From: Hymenopellis radicata
Taxonomy: Eukaryota; Basidiomycota; Agaricomycetes; Agaricales; Physalacriaceae
DNA length: 64,000 nt
Direction of reading: 5' to 3'
NCBI GenBank assembly: GCA_015501595.1
Contig: JADNRX010000226.1
Span: 1 to 64,000, forward strand
A program made the position numbers and the translations under genes. The notes under the pieces are model-generated. The model ran no database searches. It was not told where the DNA came from and worked only from the letters and a program-made list of their open reading frames with translations. Positions within the stretch are counted from its first letter, which is position 1; each line of letters opens with the position of its first letter. This document shows, in pieces, positions 44,955 through 54,568 of this stretch.

Positions 44955-46490
44955 TCAATAGAACCGAACACTCATTGGACTCTTTCCGTCGACCAAGCGG
45001 CGATGCACTATATTGCTCGTGAAGGAGGACCACTGTGATCGCACAATCAGTACCATTAACAGAGAAAAAGCCACAACTTACCCCATTACCAATGAAAACA
45101 CCTGCTCTTCGCGCAATATCCATATCGATGGCCATCGAGACTTCCTTCTGCTCTGCACTCTCCAAGATAAGATCCTTACTGGTCTTCACGGAAGACCAGC
45201 CATCGTTCATCAACAAATCCATCAGCTCGTCCAGCCATTCGCCCTTCTCGTTCGTCAAGATATAAACGACGTCCAAATCTCCGCCGTAATTGTCGCGGGC
45301 ATGCCGTATCTTCCGAGCAACGTCTTCGAGCGATGGTAAACACCGACGCATATAAATCTCGAAGTTCTCGGGGGTGTTCTTCCCCCATTCAGCGCCTGGT
45401 GGTGGAATGAATCGATCAGGAAGAAATTCAAGTTGATTCCATCCGTAGAACGTCGAGCTCCAAGTCGCGAAATGTTTACAGGCACCCTCGTAATCACCTC
45501 TGCGTATATGGAGGGAAAGGACGCGGTCATATGCCGACGCACCAGCCTTGACAGCCGGACGAGGAGTACGGGGCAAGAACGAGTACTCGTTTCTGTCCAC
45601 CGCAGCTTTCACGATTGGAGATGCGGCGAGGAGGCGGGATACAGGCGACGATGAGAATGAATCCCAAAGTGGAAGTAGGCGTGTATTTCCCCAGAGCCAT
45701 ATGTCGAAGATCTGAGGGAAGCCGTCGTCGGAGGAGGGGACGATATCTATGCAACGCTCAGGCGCGTTGCGGAGAAAGTCTGCCCACTTGGTGACGATTC
45801 GATCGCCGGGTTCATCTCCCATGCCCTGCTTCAGGTCCGAGGTGTGGACATAACGTCGCGCCTCGTGAGGGCAGACGACGTCAAACCAAGCGGTCGATAT
45901 AGAACGTGGCGTGGTATCGTTGACATCCCAGGAGCCTCCAGCGACAGGCCCCGACATCAGTGCATTGAGCGGCGTATGTGGCGGCCATTCGCGTTGGCTT
46001 TTCTCTTCGTCAGAAAAACTCCAAGGGTAGTGGTGCCCAGCCCATGTATAGTCAGGAAAGACGTATCCCCGTCCGGATGCATGGGCAAGATGTGCGTTCA
46101 TTAAACTGTCATGAAATGAATGTCAGCACCTGGAAAAGCGGTAAAATAAAAGCCAAGAAGAGCCTACATCTCGTTGAGGATGTTGTTCCACCCGAGCTGC
46201 TGCGCTTGGTTGGAAAATTTCACGTAGCGGCCAGTGGTGCCGTCTGGTGGACTGACGTGGAGGTCGTGTTGCGGCAGATTCTGCTCCCAATTTTTCAGCC
46301 AGTCCCAGGTCGGAGGAGGTGGGACATCCTGCTTCGGAGGAGTGAAGGATACCGAGACTTGAGGCAATGACGGTTCGGAGATCCAGTACCATAAGAGAAA
46401 GGCTACAAGGAAGAGGAAAACAACTATTGAGGGGAACCTGCGTCCTGCCAAGAAGAAGTGTAAAGGTCTCGATGCTGGCCGTTTGTCCAT
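44955..46490 (-). CDS. Fucosyltransferase-like type II membrane protein
   Basis: Three exons (46490-46168, 46105-45082, 45032-44955) give 474 residues. A short cytoplasmic tail, MDKRPASRPLHFFLAGRR, precedes a single membrane span, FPSIVVFLFLVAFLLWYWI, and a Pro-rich stem, as in Golgi glycosyltransferases. In the lumenal domain, LSLHIRRGDYEGAC resembles the HxRRxD GDP-fucose-binding motif of alpha-1,6- and protein O-fucosyltransferases. Late conserved parts are YILTNEKGEWLDELM, EVSMAIDMDIA, VFIGNG and SSFTSN. The end is WSSFTSNIVHRRLVDGK and then SPMSVRFY. The frame is intact. This is the only whole copy of a gene whose broken relatives pack the repeats at 1-640, 36450-37043 and 41640-44260. 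Donor specificity is inferred. Confidence 0.7.
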
Positions 46491-47441
46491 TGCGAGGGTA
46501 CGAAGAGAGTTTCATCCTCGATGGGTTTTATATCCCCACGCGGCGTCAATACTGCCGCAAGAAACGGGTTCGCGCAATTGCAAGGTTAACAGCCATTTTC
46601 TGCGATCAAAGATGATTGTGTCAAAATCTGGCAACACCGTCACACACGGGTTCGTATCACCGTACGCGTTGAGTCATGGGAATTCTCCATGATGCCGTAG
46701 CGAACGTTTGGGTGTCAAGCCGTATACGCGTAGACCCGACGGCATTCGACCTTCATAGGCGGGGACTGGCGCCAAAGAAACTCCACACCGGTAGGGCAGA
46801 GACGCGAATCGTAGGTTCCTTGAATGGCTGGGCAAGAACCCCCATCATCTGTAGGAAACGCGTGTTTCACGCACGCAGCGAGGTGATTAGGATCTAGAGA
46901 GACTGGTCGTGTGGAGGGCAGGGTGGAGGGGTACAGCCTGAGTACGTATACTGAAAAACGGATTGTTGATCCGTCGCATGAATTCAATGCGGAGCTAGCC
47001 GCGCTGCAATGTCAGTTAGCAGGAAGACAACGTTCTTGTCACTTGAAGCATCTCGTACAACCATGGTTACTTGGATGTTGGGAATGATTAGTTCAATTGA
47101 TATCAATAAGTATAATCACATACATCACTTTTCAACGTGTTCCTCTGCTAACATGCATCAGTAATAACGCAAAGCGTTGTTGCAGTCGTCGGGCTGTACA
47201 AAGTAGAGGTGTCTCTTGTGGCACACTTGAGACCGTCCTTAAAAGCTGCCAAGCCACAGCTGAGCATGAGAGTAAAACAGTAATACTGTACAGTCTTGTA
47301 CAGTCTATTGCTGGTGGTTGCAACTTGCAAGGTTGGTTGAGTGAATGCCGGCTCAATTTTGGTTGCCGACATTTGGCGGGCCGGCTCAAGCTATGACTTC
47401 TTGCTCTCAACCACCATCATGTCCATATTTTCCTGAAGGGT
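46491..47441. other. Divergent promoter region, no gene recognised
   Basis: About 950 bases separate the divergently transcribed fucosyltransferase-like gene and the PIG-P gene. Open frames are short and lie on both strands. No RNA gene or repeat is seen. Confidence 0.45.
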
Positions 47442-48050
47442 TTGGAAAGTAACCGAGACGATCTTCGACTAATGCAGCAACCGACATCACCCACCTCTCC
47501 TTTAGCACCATTCCCGCCTCTTCCACCTCCAGAATTTCGTAGTCGCGCGCCTGAATTCTATGGATTCGTTGCCTGGACATCAACCTCTCTGGGTTTCGGC
47601 TTCTACCTCTTATGGGCCCTCCTTCCCGACGAATTAATCGTCTCTCTGGGAATAACCTGGTATCCTAACAGGCAGGTAATTCATTTGATTTCGCAGACGC
47701 CTATTTACCTCATCGTCTTCAGAGAATGGGCAGTCTTACTACCAGCTTATTCAGTTGTTTTAGTCCTCCTAGCGTATCTTGTTTATTCTGCGCTTGCTAT
47801 CTACGGGGCGCCCTCTTTCTCTGAAATCAGAGCCGTCACTGGTAATACTAGTCATCCCTTGCGTGTGACGTTAAATTCTCATGCCTACTCGTTCTCAGAC
47901 AGCCGCGTCCACATACCGCCTACCAATGTTCGGGCTCCTTTGCGAGACGCATACGCACCTTTGGCTCGTACTGATGCAGTTCCCGAACTTTATGATATCC
48001 CAATTGGCCTTGCCAATCGTGTCCTGTATCGAGATCGACGTCGCCAATGA
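47442..48050 (+). CDS. GPI19: GPI-GlcNAc transferase subunit P (PIG-P / Gpi19)
   Basis: PIG-P is a small two-helix subunit of the ER enzyme that adds GlcNAc to phosphatidylinositol, the first step of GPI-anchor synthesis. After a Pro-rich N-terminus, the domain reads EFYGFVAWTSTSLGFGFYLL, WALLPDELIVSLGITWYPNR and REWAVLLPAYSVVLVLLAYL. The second helix is followed by APSFSEIRAVT, typical of the family. An intron at 47672-47722 has a GC donor (gcaggt) and is 51 bases, a multiple of three with no stop. Removing it gives the family-like PNREWAVLLP join and 185 residues; retaining it adds 17. MQQPTSP at residue 11 is an alternative start. Confidence 0.82.
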   Translation: MESNRDDLRLMQQPTSPTSPLAPFPPLPPPEFRSRAPEFYGFVAWTSTSLGFGFYLLWALLPDELIVSLGITWYPNRQVIHLISQTPIYLIVFREWAVLLPAYSVVLVLLAYLVYSALAIYGAPSFSEIRAVTGNTSHPLRVTLNSHAYSFSDSRVHIPPTNVRAPLRDAYAPLARTDAVPELYDIPIGLANRVLYRDRRRQ

Positions 48051-48707
48051 GTACCTTTGCTGCACGGTTTGTCGTTTTCGGGACTTGCCTGTATTCCTCA
48101 ACCTCATATTTCCTTCAGCTAAGCAAAACGGCCTCCGCTCATCGTTTCATCCATGTTCCCTCGTCCTACGTTGGTTCTACGCCAGCATCGAGAGACGGAT
48201 TTGACACTGGTCTCCTTGTCAGGTGTGACGCCATCATATCTACCTAGTTCTCTGGCAGACTAGCTCCCAATCTACATCTACACAGAAATACTCGCGCGAC
48301 CATCCTTTTTTTAGACAAAAGACAAACACCTTCGATAGACAAGCCATACCCCCGCTCGACATCACAATCGATATATAAGCCTTCCATTCGTCATTGCCAT
48401 CTACACCTGCAATAAGTACTCAGAATGATCTTAGTCGCCCTACGTCTTCGAATTACTCGCTCGATTCGTCCGGGATCAGACTGGTGTCTACCTATTCATT
48501 CATCGATACCTTTGTTTGTTGACTGATACAGTGCTAGTTAACCTATGGATTAGCACATCTTGTAAACGAGTTCATGTCATCGTGCGATCGGGTGTTCGCT
48601 TATGCTTCGGCCGATGGGTCGGGCACTTCCACGAGTCATCATTCCTGGCTATTTAATGCACCGTTGGAACTTTGCACTTGGCTTCCCGCTACATCTGCCC
48701 GAACACC

Positions 48708-50800
48708 ATGTCCGTCGAAAAAGAGCATCACATCGAAACAGGCTCTCCATCTCCGTCTCTGGAAAAGGTCACTGATGCCGACGACCTTCTCGAGAAAAGA
48801 GCTGTTCGAAAGCTTGACTGGGCTATTCTCCCTGTCATGACCATGTATTATCTACTGTCTTTTCTGGTGCGTTTCAAGTTTCAATGCGCGGTTTGCGCTT
48901 CACTTACGCCAATACAGGACAGATCTAACATCGGTACTGGATCCCTTTCTCTAATTGACTAGTATGCTGAGTCGCTCTGCTGGTCAGGTAATGCACGCGT
49001 CGCTGGACTCCAGGCGGATCTTGGACTTACAGATCATCAATATCAAGTCTGTGTGACTGTTCTATTCGTGTTCGTCCCTTTACCCCGACCTCCTTCATGC
49101 TTGACGCGGTTTCGCCTCTCTTCAGGCCGTACATTTTCGCAGAGCTCCCCGCCAACCTCTTGCTTCGCAAAATAGGCCCTAAAATACTTATGCCGACTTT
49201 GCTCACTATCTGGGGTGTCATTGTCACATTGCAAGGTATCCCTCGACCCTCCGCGACCTTGATCACTTGGCCCCATGTAACCGCATGTTGTAGGTCTGGT
49301 GACATCCTATGCTGGACTAGTCGTGATACGAGCATTCCTTGGACTGGTTGAGGGCCCCATGTTCCCGGGCATCGTCTTGTATCTTTCAGGATTCTACACG
49401 CGGGCCGAGCTGTCTCTACGGTTAGTTATTGTGCTTTACTGCGGCCTATCATCTGACGAAGTTGTCCCATCAGTGTCGCGATATTTTTTTCAGCGGCCTC
49501 CGTACGTGATCGAACCCCATCGCGGTCCATTTGGGGCTAATATGAAAATCTCCAGCTTTCGGGAGCATTCTCCGGATTGTTAGCTGCCGCTATTCAGAAC
49601 ATGGATGGTATTGGCGGGAAAGCGGGTTGGTGCTGGATCTTCATACTGGTGCGTTCGTTTTGTCACACAACTTGACGCGTAGTTGACAATGCGCAGGAGG
49701 GCATTTTCAGTACCCTTGTCGGCTTAACTGGCTTCTTCATCACGCCTTCGACGCCTGCAGAGGTCATCGGATTAACAGATGATGAGAAAGCGTGAGTCTC
49801 GTCGCGGCAGCAGCTCTACCTTTACTGAGATGAGTATCAGGATACTTGTTCGACGACTAGAAAAGGACCGACCCACCATTGTTCCGATCGATACGTTCAG
49901 CTTCAAGGAAGTCTTCAGATCCATAACCTCACCGCATGTGATCATCGTTTTCATCGTCTTCTACATGTGTGGCACGACTTTGTATGGACTAGGTCTTTTC
50001 CTGCCATCCATTGTCAAGCAGCTTGGCTTCAGCACAATAAAGACACAACTTCTTAGTGTGGGTCCTTTCGCGGCTGGCTTTTTCGGTAACGACCATATCA
50101 TTTCCTTTGTTCTCATACTCATATACCATACTTGAAGTCACCTTATCTTCTGCGTTCTTGTCCGATCGGTACAACTCGCGAGCGCTACCTACCATAGCTG
50201 TGGCAACGTTGGCGCTGATCGGATTTGCCATCTTCTTGAGTAAGTCGTCGCTTCTATCTAGCTTCTATCGTGGCTCATTGCTCGTAGGGGCTGAGGGAAA
50301 ATATGTATCATACGGCGCCTTGTTCTTGGCCACGTCTGGCATTTACGCGACACCGCCTGTGTTGTCAGCATGGATGTCAAATAATTCCGAACCTTACTAC
50401 AGGCGTGCAACAAGTATTGCAGTTGGCTTCATTGCGACGAATTCTGTGAGTGGAGATTATCAGTCTTTCCGGAGCTGCACTGAAGACACGACAGGGTGGA
50501 ATAACGAGTACATGGATGTACCCCACATCTCAAGGACCCAGATTCACAAGAACCACGATCATAAATTTGGTTTTGTATGTACGTTCTTTTACCTCGGCGT
50601 TCGCTCTGCTGATCTGTTGTAGTGCGGCCTTCATTGCTGTTGGCTCCGCTGGCAACGCTCTTCTTCTAACATGGATGAATAAGAGAAAGGTACAACAACG
50701 CGAGGCGCTACTCGCTCCATATCAAAATATACCAGACGGCGACACGAAAGCGTGGATAGAACTTGGTGACCGCCACCCTGATTTCAGATATACAATCTAG
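48708..50800 (+). CDS. MFS permease, allantoate/nicotinate (Dal5/Tna1)-like
   Basis: A plasma-membrane transporter of the anion:cation symporter group. The start MSVEKEHHIETGSPSPSLEK is polar, then LDWAILPVMTMYYLLSFL is helix 1. DRSNIGNARVAGL is the family signature, formed across two introns. Later segments include FAELPANLLLRKIGPK, VIRAFLGLVEGPMFPGIVLY, AGWCWIFILEGIFSTLVG, FIVFYMCGTTLYGLGLFLP, TPPVLSAWMSNNSEPYYRRA and a C-terminal tail ending ELGDRHPDFRYTI. About ten exons with short introns can be joined without lesions. The substrate is unknown; relatives carry allantoate, nicotinate, pantothenate or similar anions. A piece of this gene is duplicated at 52248-52402. Confidence 0.83.
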
Positions 50801-51272
50801 GTTTTACTGGTGTAATGGGTGGTACATGTATCATATAAACACAGTGAGCAAAATCCTAGAACCCTAGCGGAGTTTACGTTGGCAGTTCCGACGTTCAAAC
50901 CATCTGGACAAGTGCGTTGTAAGGTTCACTATTGTCCATCGGAAGTCAAGGAGTTCGTCCATGGCAGGCCGCTCAAGGGCCTTCACCGGGTTCGTGGGAC
51001 TCGGGGATGCGGAGCAGGTCACCCGAATGATTTCTGAAACGATACGAACTGAATGGCGGATTGCCAATCATGATCAGAGCTTGGTCAGAACTGGTCGTAA
51101 GATCACGACGCGTCCGTCACGCCCATAGAAATCGCGTCCCCGACGCAATGCATCAGGTAAGGCGATTACTGAGATAGAACTTTGCTTCCGAAAAGGTTGA
51201 TCGACCCACTTTGTCTGTGGATGCATATAAACGATAGGAGCCTCCTGATATTCTTCACTAAACACTACATCC

Positions 51273-51998
51273 ATGTCTGTGACTTTGAAGGATAAAACCT
51301 CCCAACCCATCGCTGGAGTCGTATTCCCATCGTCTGCTACGATCACTGCCGCACTGGCATACATGGACAGCCACAGCACGCCTGTGGTAGTCAATCATGT
51401 CATGCGAAGCGCCTACTTCGCTCTCATCATCGGCCCCAAGCTGCCACCGTTCAAGGACGTTTCCGCCTCCAAACTCGTCCTCGCGATCATCATGCATGAC
51501 CTTGGCTGGGACCCGACTGGGGAGCTCGTGTCGACCGACAAGCGCTTCGAAGTCGACGGCGCTAACGCCGCGCGTGACTTCTTGCGCAAGCAGGATCCCA
51601 GCTTCGGCGACGCCGACCTGCAACTCGTGTGGGATGCGATCGCCCTTCATAGTTCCTTCAGCATCGCGGTTCATAAGGAACCGTTGGTCGGCCTTTCTTG
51701 CATAGGCATCGTAACCGACTTCCTGGGGCCGAATAATGCGAAGGTGCTCAAATTGGGTCGGGAGGTGCTGACGCCAGACGAATGGCGCGCTGTGGAGAAG
51801 GTCTTCCCGTACATGGACCTGGAAGAGGGCATCCAGCAGGCTATGTGTGGGTTGTGCTTGTCCAAACCTGAGACGACGTATGACAATCTCGTGGGCCAGT
51901 TCGGGGTTAAGTACCTGCCGGGGTATTCGTTAGAAGGAAAGCAGACCATCGACGTCATTGAAAACGGTTTGAAGGGCCTGGAGGAGTTTAGGAAATAA
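51273..51998 (+). CDS. HD-domain hydrolase, cyanamide hydratase-like
   Basis: An intronless 241-codon gene. HD-domain metal sites are visible: His in VVNHVMRSAYFAL, the HD pair in LAIIMHDLGWDPTGE, and a later His in WDAIALHSSFSIAVHKEP. The layout (small HD protein, about 240 residues) fits the fungal cyanamide hydratase/Ddi2-like group, which hydrates cyanamide to urea using a metal. The actual substrate here is not certain. A tataaa-like word lies about 45 bases before the start. It is the intact member of a three-part tandem array with 53098-53827 and 53915-54240, and follows the MFS permease by about 470 bases. Confidence 0.78.
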   Translation: MSVTLKDKTSQPIAGVVFPSSATITAALAYMDSHSTPVVVNHVMRSAYFALIIGPKLPPFKDVSASKLVLAIIMHDLGWDPTGELVSTDKRFEVDGANAARDFLRKQDPSFGDADLQLVWDAIALHSSFSIAVHKEPLVGLSCIGIVTDFLGPNNAKVLKLGREVLTPDEWRAVEKVFPYMDLEEGIQQAMCGLCLSKPETTYDNLVGQFGVKYLPGYSLEGKQTIDVIENGLKGLEEFRK

Positions 51999-52247
51999 GT
52001 TGAATACTGTAGATGTACAGGGTTTATTGAACAGACGCTATGCATACTTTTTCATCGGCAACATGCTGGTCATTTACTATGAACAGCTATAAATGTAACT
52101 TGCTTGTGGCTATAAGCATAGGCAGACTACGGAAAACGACCACAACACTTAATCACTATGAGCCGAGTCGATTATAGAGTCTCCAGTGGTAGAGGCCCGA
52201 CGCGTAGGACCGTCCGAGGCTCCGGATAAGGACCAATGATGCGTCGC

Positions 52248-52402
52248 TAATTCCGAACCTTACTACACGCGTGCAACAAGTATTGCAGTTGGCTTCATTG
52301 CGGCGAATTCTGTGAGTGGAGATTATCAGTCGTTCTGGAGCCGGGCTCAAAACACGACAGGGTGGAATAACGAGTACATGGATGTACCCCACATCTCAAT
52401 CT
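52248..52402 (+). pseudogene. Duplicated fragment of the MFS permease gene
   Basis: Nearly identical to 50384-50538, including part of exon and the following intron (attccgaaccttactaca, gtgagtggagattatcag). It is the left remnant of a tandem duplication that carried the 3' part of the permease gene plus the HD gene. The rest of the permease 3' end is replaced by the repeat element at 52405-52712. Confidence 0.85.
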
Positions 52403-52404
52403 CC

Positions 52405-52712
52405 GTACTCCTCCTCGTCATTCAGCGTTTTTCCCGCCCTCCTTGCGACCCAGCTACTCCCTTCAGCGTTGGTGGAGGAAGTTGGTTCGTTTCCCCCGGG
52501 TTCCTTCACTTTCACCGATGTTCAAGTCTCGGTTTGGTCCTTTACAGGTGGCATCATCGCCACACGCTGCTCCCATGGAGGTTTTGTCCTCACGTGACCG
52601 TTTCTCAAGTTCACGGCGAGCGGGCCCACCCGAGCCTTCGACAACAACCAAGAACTAAGTTCTTGGTTTTCCCTTGCCAGACAGTCTCTCCCCTTTCATT
52701 CCTCCTCTAGCA
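52405..52712. repeat. Dispersed palindrome-bearing repeat element, copy 2
   Basis: It matches 5870-6118 over its length, with about 60 extra bases in the middle (about 52535-52600). It carries the palindrome ccaagaac-taa-gttcttgg at 52648-52666. It lies exactly between duplicated permease sequence and duplicated spacer sequence, so it arrived after, or during, the tandem duplication. No coding capacity is seen. Confidence 0.65.
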
Positions 52713-53097
52713 AACAGAGTCACAGGCTTATTCTGTTCCCACGTTCAAACCTTTGGGGCGCGTTGCAAGGTTCACTATTCTCCTTGGGAAGTCAACGAGT
52801 TCGTTCATGGCAGACCGTTCAAGGGCTTTCGCCGGGTTCTCGAGACTCAAGGACGCGGAGGTCGCCCGATTAATTCCGAAACGATACGAATTGAATGGCG
52901 GATTGTCAATCATGATCAGAGCTTGGTCAGAACTATCATGACACGTCCGTCCCGCCCATAGAAATCGCGTCCTCGACGCAATGCATCAGGTAAGGCGCTT
53001 ACTGATACGGAGCTTTCCTGCGGAAAAGGTTGGTCGACCCACTTTTTCTGTGGACGCATATAAGCCTCCTGATATTCTTCACTCAACAACTACAACC

Positions 53098-53827
53098 ATG
53101 TCTCTAACTTTGAAGGACAGAACCTCCCAACCCATCGCTGGAGTCGTATTCCCATCGTCTCCTACGATCACTGCCGCACTGGCATACATGGACAGCCACA
53201 GCACGCCCGTGGTAGCCAACCACGTCATGCGAAGCGCCTACTTTGCGCTCATCATCGGCCCCAAGCTGCCCCGTTCACGGACGTGTCCGCCTCCACACTC
53301 GTCCTCGCGATCATCATGCACGACCTTGGCTGGGACCCACTGGCGAGCTCGTGTCCACCGACAAGCGCTTCGAAGTCGATGGCGCCAACGCCGCGCGCGA
53401 CTTTTTGCGCACACAGGATCCCAGCTTCAGCGACGCCGACCTGCAACTCGTGTGGGATGCGATCGCCCTTCATAGTTCCTTCAGCATCGCGGTCCATAAG
53501 GAACCGTTGGTCGGCCTTGCTTGCATAGGCATCACAACCGACTTCCTGGGGCCGAACAATGCGGAGGTGCTCAAATTGGGTAGGGAGGTGCTGACGCCAG
53601 ACGAATGGCGCGCCGTGGAGACGGTCTTCCCGTATCTGAACATGGAAGAGGGTATCCGGCAGGTTTTCTGTGGGCTGTGCTTGTCCAAGCCTGACACGAC
53701 GTATGACAACACCGCGGGCCAGTTCGGGGTCAAGTACCTGCCGGGGTATTCGTTGGAGGGAAAGCAGGCCATCGACCTCATTGAAAACGGTTTGAAGGGC
53801 CTGGAGGAGTTTAGGAATCCCGCCTAA
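53098..53827 (+). pseudogene. HD-domain hydrolase, second copy with two frameshifts
   Basis: It aligns end to end with the intact gene at 51273-51998 and keeps the start, HD region and end (GLEEFRNPA). Compared with the intact copy, one base is missing after aagctgcc near 53270 and another after gggaccc near 53339. The frame is therefore wrong for the stretch holding the MHDLGWD metal site and is shifted again after it. The downstream frame stays open to 53827. The upstream 350 bases, including the TATA-like word, are also duplicated from 50887-51272. An assembly error is possible but would need two independent mistakes. Confidence 0.82.
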
Positions 53828-53914
53828 TACTGTATGTATCTACAGGGTTTATTTGAACAGACGCGCTATGTATACTTATTACTTTTTCATCCAACATGCT
53901 CGTCATTTAGCCGC

Positions 53915-54240
53915 CCTACAAGGACATCTCTCGTCCTCGCGATGATCACGCTTCGAACCAACTCCGCGCGCGACTGAACGATCCCAGCTTCAGCGACCTG
54001 CAGCTCGTGCACCTCTACTGCACCGCGAGCATAGTCGCTATTTCCCGCCTCGTGATCACAACCGACAAATGTAGTATCGAAAGCGTTCAAGTCGGATACT
54101 TAGCAAGTTCTACCGCCACAGGAACCCGGGCGCGCCATTAACAAGTCCCAGAGTAGAAGAGGATCTCATTCCCAGGCATGATGTGCGATTATGCAAGTCC
54201 AAGCCAGAGACAATCTGGCGTCAAGTACCTGCCAGGGTGT
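53915..54240 (+). pseudogene. HD-domain hydrolase, third copy, remnant only
   Basis: Short islands match the HD genes in order: ctcgtcctcgcgatgatca, cgcgcgcgactga, gatcccagcttcagcgacc, tgatcacaaccgac and gtcaagtacctgccagggtg. The sequence between them is deleted or changed. It lies directly after the second copy's 3' flank, extending the tandem array. It encodes nothing. Confidence 0.65.
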
Positions 54241-54568
54241 GCATAAAAACTTCAGCATCAAAATAGCTCCGACTCATCCTTTTTGGAGGAAAACAGAATC
54301 CATGCTATATAACACAAAAAGACATAAATGTATCAACAGTGAACAGGGATGGTCGTGAAAGCAGAGTCGTGCGTGAGATTTTACGGGGAAAAAGAAAAAG
54401 AAAAGGACAAGAATCACCATTAGGGTATGGTAGGTAGACTAGGAGAAAAAAAAATAGCACGGAACAGAGAGAGAGAGACTGATACGACACCGGAAACAAT
54501 AAGTAACGATATAATTCTTTTGGCGGTTTAGAAAAAAAATGTTCATATACACTTTTTAGCCAGGTGCT

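Noticed and set aside
53098..53475. A separate 164-codon gene at the second HD copy
   Set aside because: After the first 58 or so residues it reads the HD gene in the wrong frame because of the single-base deletion; it is part of the pseudogene.
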